Source of the DNA: Streptomyces phaeofaciens
Lineage (GTDB): Bacteria; Actinomycetota; Actinomycetes; Streptomycetales; Streptomycetaceae
Reading direction: 5' to 3'
Length of the DNA stretch: 64,000 bases
NCBI RefSeq assembly: GCF_014648915.1
Contig: NZ_BMSA01000003.1
Coordinates: 1-64,000 of the forward strand
The position numbers and the translations under genes are program-made. Shown here one piece after another: positions 7,285 to 17,518 of this stretch (position 1 is its first letter; the number at the start of each line of letters is the position of its first letter). Below the pieces are notes generated by a model. It did no database searches. It was not told the origin of the DNA and saw nothing but the letters and a program-made list of their open reading frames with translations.

Positions 7285-8043
7285 ATGGCAGGCCAGGCCG
7301 ACAATCGGGCCCCGTACGCGAAGATTGCCGCCCACTACACGGAGTTGATTACCTCTGGTCAGCTAGAGCCGGGAACGCTCTTGCCGAGCATCAAGAACCT
7401 CGCGGAAGAGTGGAGAGTGAGCACCGCGACGGCTGAGAAGGCGCTGCGCAAGCTGCGCAACGAGGGTCTTGTCCGAGGGATTCACGGAATCGGGACAGAG
7501 GTTCTGGACCAGCCGGCTCCGATGTCTTCGGGAGCCCAGCGCCAGGACCGAGGGCGCCGTACCGGGTCCAGTTGGGGAGCGGGCGAAAGGTCCGACTCGC
7601 ATCAGGCCGCCGTGGTGCCCGCACCCGCCGAAGTGGCCCAGGCGCTGGACATCAAGCCCGGCTCCGATGTGATCCGCCGAAGCCGGGTCTACCGAGACCG
7701 GCACGGCATCGTGGCCCACAGCACGTCATGGATTCCCGCCCGGTACGGGAAGCTGATTCCCCAACTGGCGGCGAGTGAGCGCCTGACAGGTGGAACATCA
7801 CTCCAGCTCATTGCCCAAGTGACCGGCCACCCGATCAGCCACCGCATCGACACCGCCTCTGCCCGCCTGCTCACGCCGGAGTATGTGCGTCTCTTGGAGC
7901 TGGATCCCGAAAACCCGCCAGCAGAACCGGTGGTCGTGATGACAGCAAAGTTCGTCGACACCGAGGGCAACATCGTGGAGTACGGCGTGGACCTCGGGGG
8001 CCCTGGCCGCACATGGCGCACGGAGTCGGAGGTCTCCTCGTGA
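7285..8043 (+). CDS. GntR/HutC-type (UTRA) transcriptional regulator, KorSA-like
   Basis: 252 residues, ATG 7285 with AGGGAG eight bases upstream. Residues 10-75 hold a winged helix: PYAKIAAHYTELI, PGTLLPSIKNLAEEWRVSTATAEKALRKLRNEGLV, typical of GntR. After a Ser/Gly/Arg-rich linker, residues 105-245 form a UTRA effector domain (SDVIRRSRVYRDRHGIVAHSTSW, PAEPVVVMTAKFVDTEGNIVEYGVD). In pSAM2-like elements this position is occupied by the KorSA repressor of transfer and replication. It faces away from the transfer operon and shares an intergenic region with it. The stop overlaps the next start as GTGA, so it is translationally coupled to the P-loop kinase gene. Confidence 0.85.
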   Translation: MAGQADNRAPYAKIAAHYTELITSGQLEPGTLLPSIKNLAEEWRVSTATAEKALRKLRNEGLVRGIHGIGTEVLDQPAPMSSGAQRQDRGRRTGSSWGAGERSDSHQAAVVPAPAEVAQALDIKPGSDVIRRSRVYRDRHGIVAHSTSWIPARYGKLIPQLAASERLTGGTSLQLIAQVTGHPISHRIDTASARLLTPEYVRLLELDPENPPAEPVVVMTAKFVDTEGNIVEYGVDLGGPGRTWRTESEVSS

Positions 8044-8702
8044 CGGTCGTGGATGACACGCTCGCGAAGGTGCCCGAAGAGCGCCTAGGGTCATTTCTTG
8101 CGGCCCACAGGGCTGGCACAATCACGCTCGAAGCCGAAGCGGAGATGGCCACCATCTCCCAGACCATGACGAGACCGATGTCACCACGCCCACCGTTCTG
8201 CGTCCTAATGGCCGGGCTCCCCGGCTCCGGCAAGACCACCCTTTCCCGCGCCCTCACAGATCGTGGGTTCGTACGGCTGTGCCCGGACGAAGAGATGTAC
8301 CGCCGACATGGCGTCTACGGAGTCGACTTCCCGCGGGGCACCTTCCCCGTCCTTGAACGGCCGGTCCTTGAGGATGTCGCAGTTGAACTGCGCGAACTGC
8401 TTCAGGCGGGGCGTGATGTCGTGGTCGACCACGGCTTCTGGACGCCGGACGACCGCGCCCTGTGGCGAACCATCGCGACCGACGCCGGCGCCACTCCGCT
8501 GCTGGTCTATCTCGAAGCAAGCCATGACGAACTCTGGTCGAGAATCAACAAGCGCAACGAGTTCCACGCTGACGATCCGAACTCGATCTACTTTTCTGAG
8601 AGCGACCTTCAGCGCTACCGCGCCCGCTTCGTTCCCCCTGGGGCAAACGAAACGCATCTCACGTACCACGGCGATCCTGCGGCCGTGATTTCGGCACTCT
8701 AA
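8040..8702 (+). CDS. P-loop kinase/zeta-toxin-like ATP-binding protein
   Basis: Start GTG 8040, which overlaps the regulator stop and has GGAGG seven bases upstream (220 aa). An upstream ATG in frame would sit inside the regulator. A helical N-terminal segment of about 50 residues precedes Walker A GLPGSGKTT (59-67). Then come RLCPDEEMYRRHG, a VVVDHGFWTPDDRALWR core (Walker B region) and RINKRNEFHADDPNSIYFSESDLQRYRARF, a lid-like segment. The fold matches small-molecule or toxin-type kinases of the AAA_33/zeta class. In several AICEs a Nudix hydrolase or ATPase follows the KorSA gene. Whether this is backbone or cargo is unclear. Confidence 0.7.
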   Translation: MTVVDDTLAKVPEERLGSFLAAHRAGTITLEAEAEMATISQTMTRPMSPRPPFCVLMAGLPGSGKTTLSRALTDRGFVRLCPDEEMYRRHGVYGVDFPRGTFPVLERPVLEDVAVELRELLQAGRDVVVDHGFWTPDDRALWRTIATDAGATPLLVYLEASHDELWSRINKRNEFHADDPNSIYFSESDLQRYRARFVPPGANETHLTYHGDPAAVISAL

Positions 8703-8719
8703 TTTACTTAGAGCGGCCC

Positions 8720-9778
8720 TTAAAGTTTCTTCATCGCCTTCCGCAGTTCAGTTAGAAGTTGCGAAGGTGTCAAATCATTCTTTTCGTGCTGCCTTCCCCG
8801 TCGCCCCGTTGAGAGCTGAACCTGGACTGCGAACTTGCCAGACTTCTCGCGGACGGCGCAGACCTCTACACCCAATGCGGTTTTCGTGGCGCCACCAAGG
8901 AAACACGCTTCATGCCCTTGATGGGAATGGATGCGTCGCCAGGGGCGAGGGTAGTGGGAACAAGAAGCAAGTTGATTGGCGAAATCCTGCGCACTCTTGG
9001 GTCGCTGAGCCGGGTCGAGGGACATTCCCTGTTCTACTGTTCGGGCCACACTAGGCGATACGTGTGGGGCGAGAGAGCGTAGGTCCAAGAATTCCCCGGC
9101 AAGGATCTTCTGTCTTCTGTCTTCATTCTTTATGCTGCGTGGGCCGGTAGGATAGTGGCCGGTGAGCAGATAGAAGACGGTTGCCGCCAGAGAGTAGATA
9201 TCCGTGGCAATCGAGCATCCAGGATTCTCCGGAGATACAACTTCGGGTGCAACGGTAGCGTACGAGCCATTTGCCGAAGTTTTGCCGTCGGCATCCATCG
9301 CGGCTGCCATACCCAGATCGCCTAGTAGCACGTCGCCGTTGTCATCCAAGTAAGCGTTGCCGGGCTTCACATCGCGATGCAGCAAGCCCTCCCTGTGCAT
9401 GCGATCCAACCCGTAGCCCAAGTGCTCTCCCCAGCGAACCGCAGATAGAGAGTCCACTCCGAAGCCGTCTGCTACATCTTCAAGATCGCCACCAGTGATC
9501 ACGGGCGTGGTGATATATCGAATGTCTGTGTCATCCACGAGGTCTGCGTTGAGTACTCGAAGGAGATAGGGACTGCGCAGACGCTCAAGAACCTGCGCCT
9601 CGTCCCACGTGGCAGGCTCATTCTGCTTAGGGGTTAGCAGCTTGAGCGCCACCTCGTTTCCCAGGTGATCGTCCGCGACGCGGAAGACATCGCCGGTTGA
9701 GCCGCTGCCGAGGCGTCCAAGTACCTGGTATCGGCCGTCGATTCGGTCGCCGGCTTGCGCGGCCGGGAGTGCAGACAT
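8720..9778 (-). CDS. Ser/Thr protein kinase with C-terminal extension
   Basis: Start ATG 9778 (352 aa), where the kinase fold begins directly; the frame runs further upstream but through a divergent gene. Visible elements are glycine loop GRLGSGSTGDVF (21-32), VALKLL (K46), catalytic loop HRDVKPGN (134-141), DLG (154-156, in place of DFG), APEV and TDIYSL (193-198). The kinase ends near 275. The tail of about 75 residues contains GVEVCAVREKSGKFAVQVQL and a basic C-terminal helix, and I do not recognise it. There is no transmembrane segment, so it is cytosolic. The codon composition is clearly less GC-rich than flanking genes. It is divergent from the RuvC-like gene by 24 bp. Confidence 0.85.
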   Translation of the reverse strand: MSALPAAQAGDRIDGRYQVLGRLGSGSTGDVFRVADDHLGNEVALKLLTPKQNEPATWDEAQVLERLRSPYLLRVLNADLVDDTDIRYITTPVITGGDLEDVADGFGVDSLSAVRWGEHLGYGLDRMHREGLLHRDVKPGNAYLDDNGDVLLGDLGMAAAMDADGKTSANGSYATVAPEVVSPENPGCSIATDIYSLAATVFYLLTGHYPTGPRSIKNEDRRQKILAGEFLDLRSLAPHVSPSVARTVEQGMSLDPAQRPKSAQDFANQLASCSHYPRPWRRIHSHQGHEACFLGGATKTALGVEVCAVREKSGKFAVQVQLSTGRRGRQHEKNDLTPSQLLTELRKAMKKL

Positions 9779-9802
9779 GACCAACACCCTATAGTGCTTG
9801 TC

Positions 9803-10261
9803 ATGTTGGTGCTGGGAGTGAGCGTTGGCTTTCCGACGCCGGGCAAGCCCGTAGTCAGTCTCGTCCTCCTTGAAGGGGGGCGAGAGGAGCCGAGTTTCGT
9901 GGAGTCCTGCGAGATCAAGACGGCCGAGAAAGAGATCGCCGATCAAGTAATTGATCTTGGTCGCAAGTTCCTGAGCAAACTCTCTGGACTTAAGCCGGAG
10001 ATTGTGGTAGTGCGCATCGCAGATATTCCAACGAGGGCCAGTAGAGCAGCAGGGCCGCGACACCGTCTCATGATTGAGGGTGCGTTGGCCTACGTGTGTA
10101 ACGAACAGAAGGTGCGGAATGTCATGCTGTGCACTGGCAGGGAGGTGGGAATCGCGCTTGGAATGAGCAAGGCTGATGCCTTGGCTTGTGGGGAGCATCT
10201 TGACGCGAAGCACCCTGAGGCTGCCTCGGCAGGAATTGTTGCCTTGCCATCAGAGTCCTGA
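9803..10261 (+). CDS. RuvC/RNase H-fold-like protein of unknown function (152 aa)
   Basis: Start ATG 9803. A -10-like TATAGT at 9790-9795 ends seven bases before it and there is no RBS, so the mRNA is probably leaderless. The N-terminal MLVLGVSVGFPTPGKPVVSL resembles the first strand pair of RuvC-like enzymes. Residues 75-150 (PEIVVVRIAD, RLMIEGALAYVCNEQKVRNV, CTGREVGIALGMSKADALACGEH, then HPEAASAGIVAL) follow the later strand-helix pattern of RuvC. Only some acidic positions of the catalytic set are evident, so nuclease activity is uncertain. It overlaps the converging PRTase-like gene by 12 bp. Confidence 0.6.
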   Translation: MLVLGVSVGFPTPGKPVVSLVLLEGGREEPSFVESCEIKTAEKEIADQVIDLGRKFLSKLSGLKPEIVVVRIADIPTRASRAAGPRHRLMIEGALAYVCNEQKVRNVMLCTGREVGIALGMSKADALACGEHLDAKHPEAASAGIVALPSES

Positions 10262-10702
10262 GTCAGTGGTGCGGCCGCCAGCTTGCCAGGAAGTAGTGTG
10301 AGTTTCGTTGAGTACAACGAGTTCGTCTACGCCGCAATCAGCGGCAGCAGCAGCGACGTCTGTTACCTGGTGTAGCACGGCCGCCCGAATGTGGTTAGCG
10401 CCGGCGTGACGCGCTGTTCGGGCAGCTTTCGCGACAGAGGTGCCGCTGGCAAGGTTTACGTCGATGATCAACACTTTGGATCCTGTGCTTCCACCGCCAA
10501 TGAGACCCATTAGGTCATCGGACGCAAGGAGTACGGCGCTTACCAGGCGCTCTGCTACGGGACTAGCCGCGATCACCGTTTGCGCTCCGAAGGCGTGCGC
10601 AACTTTCGTGACCTGCTCCACAGCGGCACGCAGCTGGTCAGGCTGCGCAAGTCGATCAATGTTGGTCTGCGCCGTTCCGACAGCTGCTAGCAAGTCGCTC
10701 AT
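10250..10702 (-). CDS. Phosphoribosyltransferase-like protein (150 aa)
   Basis: Start ATG 10702, because GAGGGG lies about eight bases upstream; a GTG three codons earlier lacks spacing. Residues 20-60 are helical. Then TVIAASPVAERLVSAVLL, the loop KVLIIDVNLASGTSVAKAARTARHAGANHIRAAVLHQVTD and a final VDELVVLNET match the type I PRTase fold, with IIDVNLASGTS at the PRPP-loop position (usual form is two acids before TG or SG). One acidic residue is replaced by Asn, so binding or regulation without catalysis is possible. It converges with the RuvC-like gene, and with the kinase forms a three-gene block of unusual composition. Confidence 0.6.
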   Translation of the reverse strand: MSDLLAAVGTAQTNIDRLAQPDQLRAAVEQVTKVAHAFGAQTVIAASPVAERLVSAVLLASDDLMGLIGGGSTGSKVLIIDVNLASGTSVAKAARTARHAGANHIRAAVLHQVTDVAAAAADCGVDELVVLNETHTTSWQAGGRTTDSGL

Positions 10703-10950
10703 GCACGTCACCCCTCATGCTTTCAGCCCGCTGCCTTGCCTCAGTCTCACCCGCTCAACGAGGCGTTGCCAACACCGTTGCGCAAGCCGTTACCGAAGCC
10801 TCGCAGCGGACGAAAACCGGTTGCCTCATCGGTGTGCTTGGGTCACATCGGCGAAGGGAAGCATCCTACTTCCCGAGCGATTCAGGTGTCAGAACGTCCC
10901 ATAGAGTGAGTCCAGCTGGTGGTGACTTCAGCTTCCAAGACCGGGACGAG
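10703..10950. other. Non-coding spacer near the element's right end
   Basis: No convincing gene, RNA or long repeat found. Composition is moderate-GC like the adjacent cargo. It contains the upstream region of the PRTase-like gene (RBS GAGGGG) and presumably its promoter. Confidence 0.4.
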
Positions 10951-11256
10951 CTACCCCGTGGTATGCCTCGCCGTGGGAGCTTGAGATTGCGGAGCGTTCG
11001 GTCGGGCGGTCGCTAGGGCCACCCTCCCTGCGGGCGCCAGGTAGAGGTGCAGTATCAGGATCGGCAATCCGTCGGCTGGCTGTGCCGAGGGGGCTACTGC
11101 GAGCCAGTTTCCCCAGACGTCCCCCGAACTGACCCCAGTCACCCGTAGCCCCAGGTCAACTAGGGCGGAGGCAGCCCGCTGTAAATCTGCTGGCCTCGCC
11201 TTCGGTGCCGGCGCATGACGGGACTCAACCGCGCTGGGAGGGCACAACGAGGGCAC
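10951..11256 (-). CDS. Hypothetical protein (101 aa), uncertain
   Basis: A minus-strand frame from GTG 11256 gives a plausible small protein with a central segment DLQRAASALVDLGLRVTGVSSGDVW, then LAVAPSAQPADGLPILILHLYLAPAG and RVALATARPN. This alternates helix and strand in a way unlikely for a shadow frame, and codon use is reasonable. The start codon lies inside the GAGGGCACAAC tandem repeat and has no obvious RBS, so the true start is doubtful. It would be the last gene of the element before the chromosome. No known family was recognised. Confidence 0.4.
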   Translation of the reverse strand: MPSLCPPSAVESRHAPAPKARPADLQRAASALVDLGLRVTGVSSGDVWGNWLAVAPSAQPADGLPILILHLYLAPAGRVALATARPNAPQSQAPTARHTTG

Positions 11257-11259
11257 AAC
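11238..11259 (+). repeat. 11-bp tandem repeat at the presumed right end of the element
   Basis: GAGGGCACAAC occurs twice back to back (11238-11248 and 11249-11259). Such short direct repeats flank attachment sites of actinomycete tyrosine integrases as arm-binding sites. The attachment core itself was not identified. Confidence 0.35.
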
Positions 11260-11352
11260 GGCTTCAGACGAGCCCAACGGCAACCAACGCCAGCAAACGC
11301 CGTTTCGCCTGGTCAGCGACTTAGCTTGACAGTCTTCGCAGATGATGCATGA

Positions 11353-11385
11353 GAGGGCGGCACCCCCGCACAGGGTGCCGCCCTC
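11353..11385. terminator. Perfect 13-bp hairpin at the element/chromosome junction
   Basis: GAGGGCGGCACCC (11353-11365), 7-nt loop, GGGTGCCGCCCTC (11373-11385), followed on the plus strand by CTCTT. It can act in both directions between the element and ppdK. Confidence 0.6.
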
Positions 11386-11395
11386 CTCTTGCGGT

Positions 11396-11478
11396 CCGGA
11401 GCCGCCGCCGATCGGTGAGGGTCGGGGACCAGCGGCGGCTCCGGGGCCAGAGGGGATCGGCGGTCGGCGCCGATCACC
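11396..11478. repeat. Further hairpins between the junction terminator and ppdK
   Basis: CCGGAGCCGCCGC (11396-11408) pairs with GCGGCGGCTCCGG (11432-11444). GAGGGGATCGGCG (11450-11462) followed by CGCCGATCACC is an imperfect second copy of the ppdK terminator stem. The stacked, related hairpins look like a duplicated terminator region. Confidence 0.45.
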
Positions 11479-11509
11479 CGAAGCGATCAGCACTCCCGCC
11501 GATCGCCCG

Positions 11510-11540
11510 GAGGGGATCGGCGGGAGGCGCCGATCCCCTC
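11510..11540 (-). terminator. ppdK terminator
   Basis: GAGGGGATCGGCG (11510-11522), loop GGAGG, CGCCGATCCCCTC (11528-11540): a perfect 13-bp stem six bases beyond the ppdK stop codon. Confidence 0.75.
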
Positions 11541-11545
11541 AAGGT

Positions 11546-14293
<2,748 letters not shown>

Positions 14294-14737
14294 GGGTCTC
14301 GACTCCTCGAGGACGCGGTGGCTGCCCTGACGGCCAGGAACATACCCAGATCGAAGGCGCCTGGGTACGTCCACTTGTGCGTCATGCGCCTGTAACCAAT
14401 CGTCCGCCACCGGATCGAAAGTCAAAGCTTGGCAAGCGCAGAGCCGCCGATGTTTTCACTTCTTGAACACAGTCACCCTGACAGACCCCCGAAAGCGCTC
14501 ACATGAGCAGCATAGGGGTACATCTGATTTCGATCGATGAACGATCAAGGGGTGGCACCGAGTGCCACCCCTTGATGTCGTGCAGTCGCTCTTGATCCGC
14601 TCATCTGAGCAATGCCCCCCTCAGGGGTGGCGAGAATCACGCTTCGGTCGGCGCCCCGATGTCACCATGCGGACGGGTCCCGAGACAGGTCACAGCGCGT
14701 CTCCCCGGACGAAACACGGCTGCCACACGAGCGTCCC
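14294..14737. other. Intergenic region between ppdK and the ROK regulator gene
   Basis: Holds the ppdK 5' region (a TTGACT box can be read on the minus strand near 14420) and the terminator at 14544-14576. No further gene is supported. Confidence 0.6.
14544..14576. terminator. Perfect 15-bp hairpin with CGA loop
   Basis: ATCAAGGGGTGGCAC (14544-14558), loop CGA, GTGCCACCCCTTGAT (14562-14576). Placed downstream of the ROK regulator gene and upstream of ppdK on the minus strand, it most likely terminates the regulator transcript. Confidence 0.7.
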
Positions 14738-15943
14738 TCAGACCCCCAGCGCCAGCAACCGCTCCTCCACCCGCTCCGGCGCGTACAGGTGCTCCACGAC
14801 CATCGCACCCGCTCCCACCAGCGCGGCCCGCTCCCCCAGCCGGGAGGTCACCACGTCCAGCCGGGCGGTGGAGCGCGGCAGCGCCCGCTGGTAGAGCAGC
14901 TCGCGCACACCGGTGAGGAAGGGGGTCCCGGCCAGATCCCCGGCGATCATCAGCACGCCGGGGTTGAGCAGCGTCACCACCGTCGCCAGTACGTCCCCGA
15001 CCCTGCGCCCGGCCTCGCGGGCCAGCGCGGCCGCCTCCGGATGCCCGGAGGCGAGCAGGTCCCGTACGTCCGAGCCGGAGGCGGCCCGTATCCCGGCCTC
15101 GGTCAGCTTCCGGGCCACCGCGCCGCCGCTGGCCACGGCCGCGAGGCAGCCGTACGACCCGCAGCGGCACAGGGAGTCCGCGCCCTCGGGGACCCGGATG
15201 TGCCCGATGTCCCCGGCGCCGCCGTCGATGCCCCGGAAGACCGAGCCGTCGACCACGACCCCGGCGCCGATGCCGGTGGACACCTTGACCAGCACGAACG
15301 CCGAGCAGTCGGGATGTCCGGCGCGCTGTTCGCCGTACGCCATGAGGTTGGCGTCGTTGTCGACCAGGACCGGGACCTTCGTCGCCCGGCCGGTGCGCTC
15401 GGCGAAGGCTCTCGCGAGGCGGCCCCTTATGTCGTAGCCGTCCCAGCCCGGCATGATCGGCGGCTGGACGACCCGGCCGGTCTCGTTGTCGACCGGGCCG
15501 GGGACGGCGAGGCCTATGCCGCCGACCTCCTCGGCGCGGTGGCCGGCCTTCTCCAGCAGCTCGGCGAACCAGCCGCCCAGCTCGCCCAGCACGGCGTCCG
15601 GGCCGTCCTCGACGACCAGCGTGCCGGAGTGCTCGGCGAGGATCTCGCCGGTCAGCGTCAGGACGGCAGCCCGCGCGTGCCGGGTGTCCAGGTCGGCGGC
15701 CAGCAGCACCGCGTGGGCGTCGTCGAACTCCAGGGTGATGGAGGGACGGCCGCCCAGCGGGGAGTCGACCGGGCCGCCGGCCCCCTCGCGCAGCCAGCCC
15801 GCCCGGAAGAGACGGTCCAGGCGCTGGCCGACGGTCGCCCGGGACAGGCCGGTGGCCTGCTGGAGCGCACCGCGTGTCGTCGCCCGTCCCGTGCGTACCA
15901 GTTCGAGCAGATCTCCGGAGCTGGCCTGTCCCCGTCCCGTCAT
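14738..15943 (-). CDS. ROK-family transcriptional regulator
   Basis: Start ATG 15943 preceded by AAGGGGG (401 aa). An N-terminal winged helix (about 10-60, ATTRGALQQATGLSRATVGQRLDRL) is followed by a sugar-kinase/ROK fold: LLAADLDTRHARAAVLTL, GIGLAVPGPVD, LVDNDANLMAYGEQ, LVKVSTGIGAGVVVDG, GAGDIGHIRV and a zinc-type CRCGSYGCLAA. Family members sense sugars and repress uptake or degradation genes. It is divergent from the two glycosidase genes at 16064-19455, so it probably controls them. The intergenic region 15944-16063 is AT-richer and would carry the operator. Confidence 0.9.
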   Translation of the reverse strand: MTGRGQASSGDLLELVRTGRATTRGALQQATGLSRATVGQRLDRLFRAGWLREGAGGPVDSPLGGRPSITLEFDDAHAVLLAADLDTRHARAAVLTLTGEILAEHSGTLVVEDGPDAVLGELGGWFAELLEKAGHRAEEVGGIGLAVPGPVDNETGRVVQPPIMPGWDGYDIRGRLARAFAERTGRATKVPVLVDNDANLMAYGEQRAGHPDCSAFVLVKVSTGIGAGVVVDGSVFRGIDGGAGDIGHIRVPEGADSLCRCGSYGCLAAVASGGAVARKLTEAGIRAASGSDVRDLLASGHPEAAALAREAGRRVGDVLATVVTLLNPGVLMIAGDLAGTPFLTGVRELLYQRALPRSTARLDVVTSRLGERAALVGAGAMVVEHLYAPERVEERLLALGV

Positions 15944-16063
15944 GCGCACCCCCTTGTGTTTCTCAAGCTTGCATTACATATTGAGTTTTGCGTGTTAAAT
16001 AGACGTAACCCTACGGTAGCCGCTGCCGAACCGAGCGGCACTGTCGTCTTCGGGGAGCCCCGA

Positions 16064-17518
16064 GTGGATCGCACCGCCCAGCTCATCGCCCGCCCGACGG
16101 AGCACACCGTCGTATACGATCCGGCGGCTCCGCCGGGTTCGCCGCACGTCAGGGCGGCGGAGGTGCTGGAGCGCAACTGGACGGGCACATCGACGGTGCC
16201 CTCACGCGGTCTGTACCCGCACCAGTGGTCCTGGGACTCCGCGTTCATCGCGATCGGCCTGCGGCACGTCTCGCCGCGCCGGGCGCAGCAGGAGCTGGAG
16301 ACGCTGCTGGACGCCCAGTGGGGCGACGGACGCGTCCCGCACATCGTCTTCAACCCCTCCGTACCGCACGACGCGTACTTTCCGAGCCCCGACTTCTGGC
16401 GCTCCTCGACCGCGGGGCGCGCTGCGGGCGCCCCGCGCACCGTACAGACCTCCGGCATCGTGCAGCCACCGGTGCACGCGCTGGCGGCCTGGCTGGTGCA
16501 CCGCGCCGATCCGGGACTGTCCCGGGCCCGCGGCTTCCTCGCCAAGGTCTACCCCCGGCTGGCCGCCTGGCACCGCTATCTGCTGCACCGGCGGGACCTC
16601 GGCGGCGGCGGACTGGTGTCCGTCGTCCACCCGTGGGAGCAGGGGATGGACAACGCTCCCGCGTGGGACGCGCCGCTCGCCCGGATCACCCCGGCCCCGG
16701 CCCGCTCCTTCCGCCGCGCCGACCTCGACCACGGGGCCGCCGACGACCGGCCGACGGACCTGGACTACGGGCGGTACGTGCGGCTGGCGGCCGACTACCG
16801 GGACGGCGGCTACGCCGACGGCGCGGACCGGGGGGCGGCCCACCGGGCCCGGGGCGAGGACGCCCATGGGCGAGGGGCGGGTGGATTCGCCGTCGAGGAC
16901 CCCGCCTTCAACGCGCTGCTCATCGCCTCCGAGCACGCCCTCGCGCGGATCGCCCACGAGCTGGGGGCCCAGGCCACGGCCCGCCACGCGCGCGCGGAGC
17001 GGCTGACGTCCGCGCTGGTGGACCGGCTGTGGGACCCGGACGAGGGCATGTTCCTCTGCCGGGACCTGCGCGGCGGCGGGCTGATCCGGGAACGCGGGGT
17101 CTCCGGACTCGTCCCGCTGATCCTGCCCGGCCTGCCGCGTGACGTGGTCGCGGCCGTCGTACGGACCCTGCGCGGCCCGCACTTCGGGGTCGGTACGGCC
17201 ACCCGGCTCGTCCCCAGCTACGACCTGCTCGGCGAGGCCTTCGACCCGCACCGCTACTGGCGCGGCCCGGCCTGGTTCAACACGGGCTGGCTGATCGAGC
17301 GGGGCCTGCGGCTGCACGGCCGGCTCCAGGACGCGGACGCGCTGCGCGAGGCCGTCCTCGGCACCGCGCTCGCCTCGGACTTCGCCGAGTACGTCGACCC
17401 GTTCACCGGCGAGGCGTGCGGCGCGACCGGCTTCAGCTGGACCGCCGCGCTCACGCTCGACCTGCTCCACCACGACACCACTTCGAGCACGGGAACCAAG
17501 GGAGGGGACCGGCGATGA
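16064..17518 (+). CDS. MGH1/trehalase-like (alpha/alpha)6-barrel glycoside hydrolase
   Basis: Start GTG 16064 with GGGGAG six bases upstream (484 aa); earlier in-frame codons overlap the regulator. Features are YPHQWSWDSAFIAIGLRH (30-60), GRVPHIVFNPS, VQPPVHALAAWLV, WEQGMDNAPAWD (a WExGxDNxPxWD motif with the likely catalytic acid), FNALLIASEHALARIA, VPSYDLLGEAFDPHRYWRGPAWFNTGWLIERGL. This is the signature of GH63/MGH1 glucosidases acting on alpha-linked glucans or glucosyl conjugates. There is no signal peptide, so it is cytosolic. It overlaps the debranching enzyme gene as ATGA. Exact substrate unknown. Confidence 0.85.
   Translation: MDRTAQLIARPTEHTVVYDPAAPPGSPHVRAAEVLERNWTGTSTVPSRGLYPHQWSWDSAFIAIGLRHVSPRRAQQELETLLDAQWGDGRVPHIVFNPSVPHDAYFPSPDFWRSSTAGRAAGAPRTVQTSGIVQPPVHALAAWLVHRADPGLSRARGFLAKVYPRLAAWHRYLLHRRDLGGGGLVSVVHPWEQGMDNAPAWDAPLARITPAPARSFRRADLDHGAADDRPTDLDYGRYVRLAADYRDGGYADGADRGAAHRARGEDAHGRGAGGFAVEDPAFNALLIASEHALARIAHELGAQATARHARAERLTSALVDRLWDPDEGMFLCRDLRGGGLIRERGVSGLVPLILPGLPRDVVAAVVRTLRGPHFGVGTATRLVPSYDLLGEAFDPHRYWRGPAWFNTGWLIERGLRLHGRLQDADALREAVLGTALASDFAEYVDPFTGEACGATGFSWTAALTLDLLHHDTTSSTGTKGGDRR

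Larger units (their letters stand above)
1..11350. mobile_element. Right part of an actinomycete integrative and conjugative element (AICE)
   Basis: Seen: a prim-pol replication gene, an FtsK/TraB-like translocase, several small membrane or zinc proteins, and a divergent GntR/UTRA regulator, in the compact order typical of pSAM2-like AICEs. The chromosomal housekeeping gene ppdK begins its terminator zone just right of this block. An 11-bp tandem repeat (11238-11259) near the right end resembles the arm-type sites of tyrosine recombinases. No integrase, excisionase or tRNA is visible, so the left boundary lies outside the window and the right boundary (about 11.25-11.35 kb) is inferred. Two stretches look like cargo: the nuclease gene at 890-1918 and the lower-GC block at 8703-10702. 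Confidence 0.75.

Noticed and set aside
10717..11016. 99-codon plus-strand frame in the junction region
   Set aside because: No RBS, no protein-like pattern, and it overlaps the better minus-strand candidate at 10951.
11200..11345. tRNA or attR tRNA fragment at the right end of the element
   Set aside because: No T-loop (GGTTCRANTCC type) or acceptor stem could be read on either strand.
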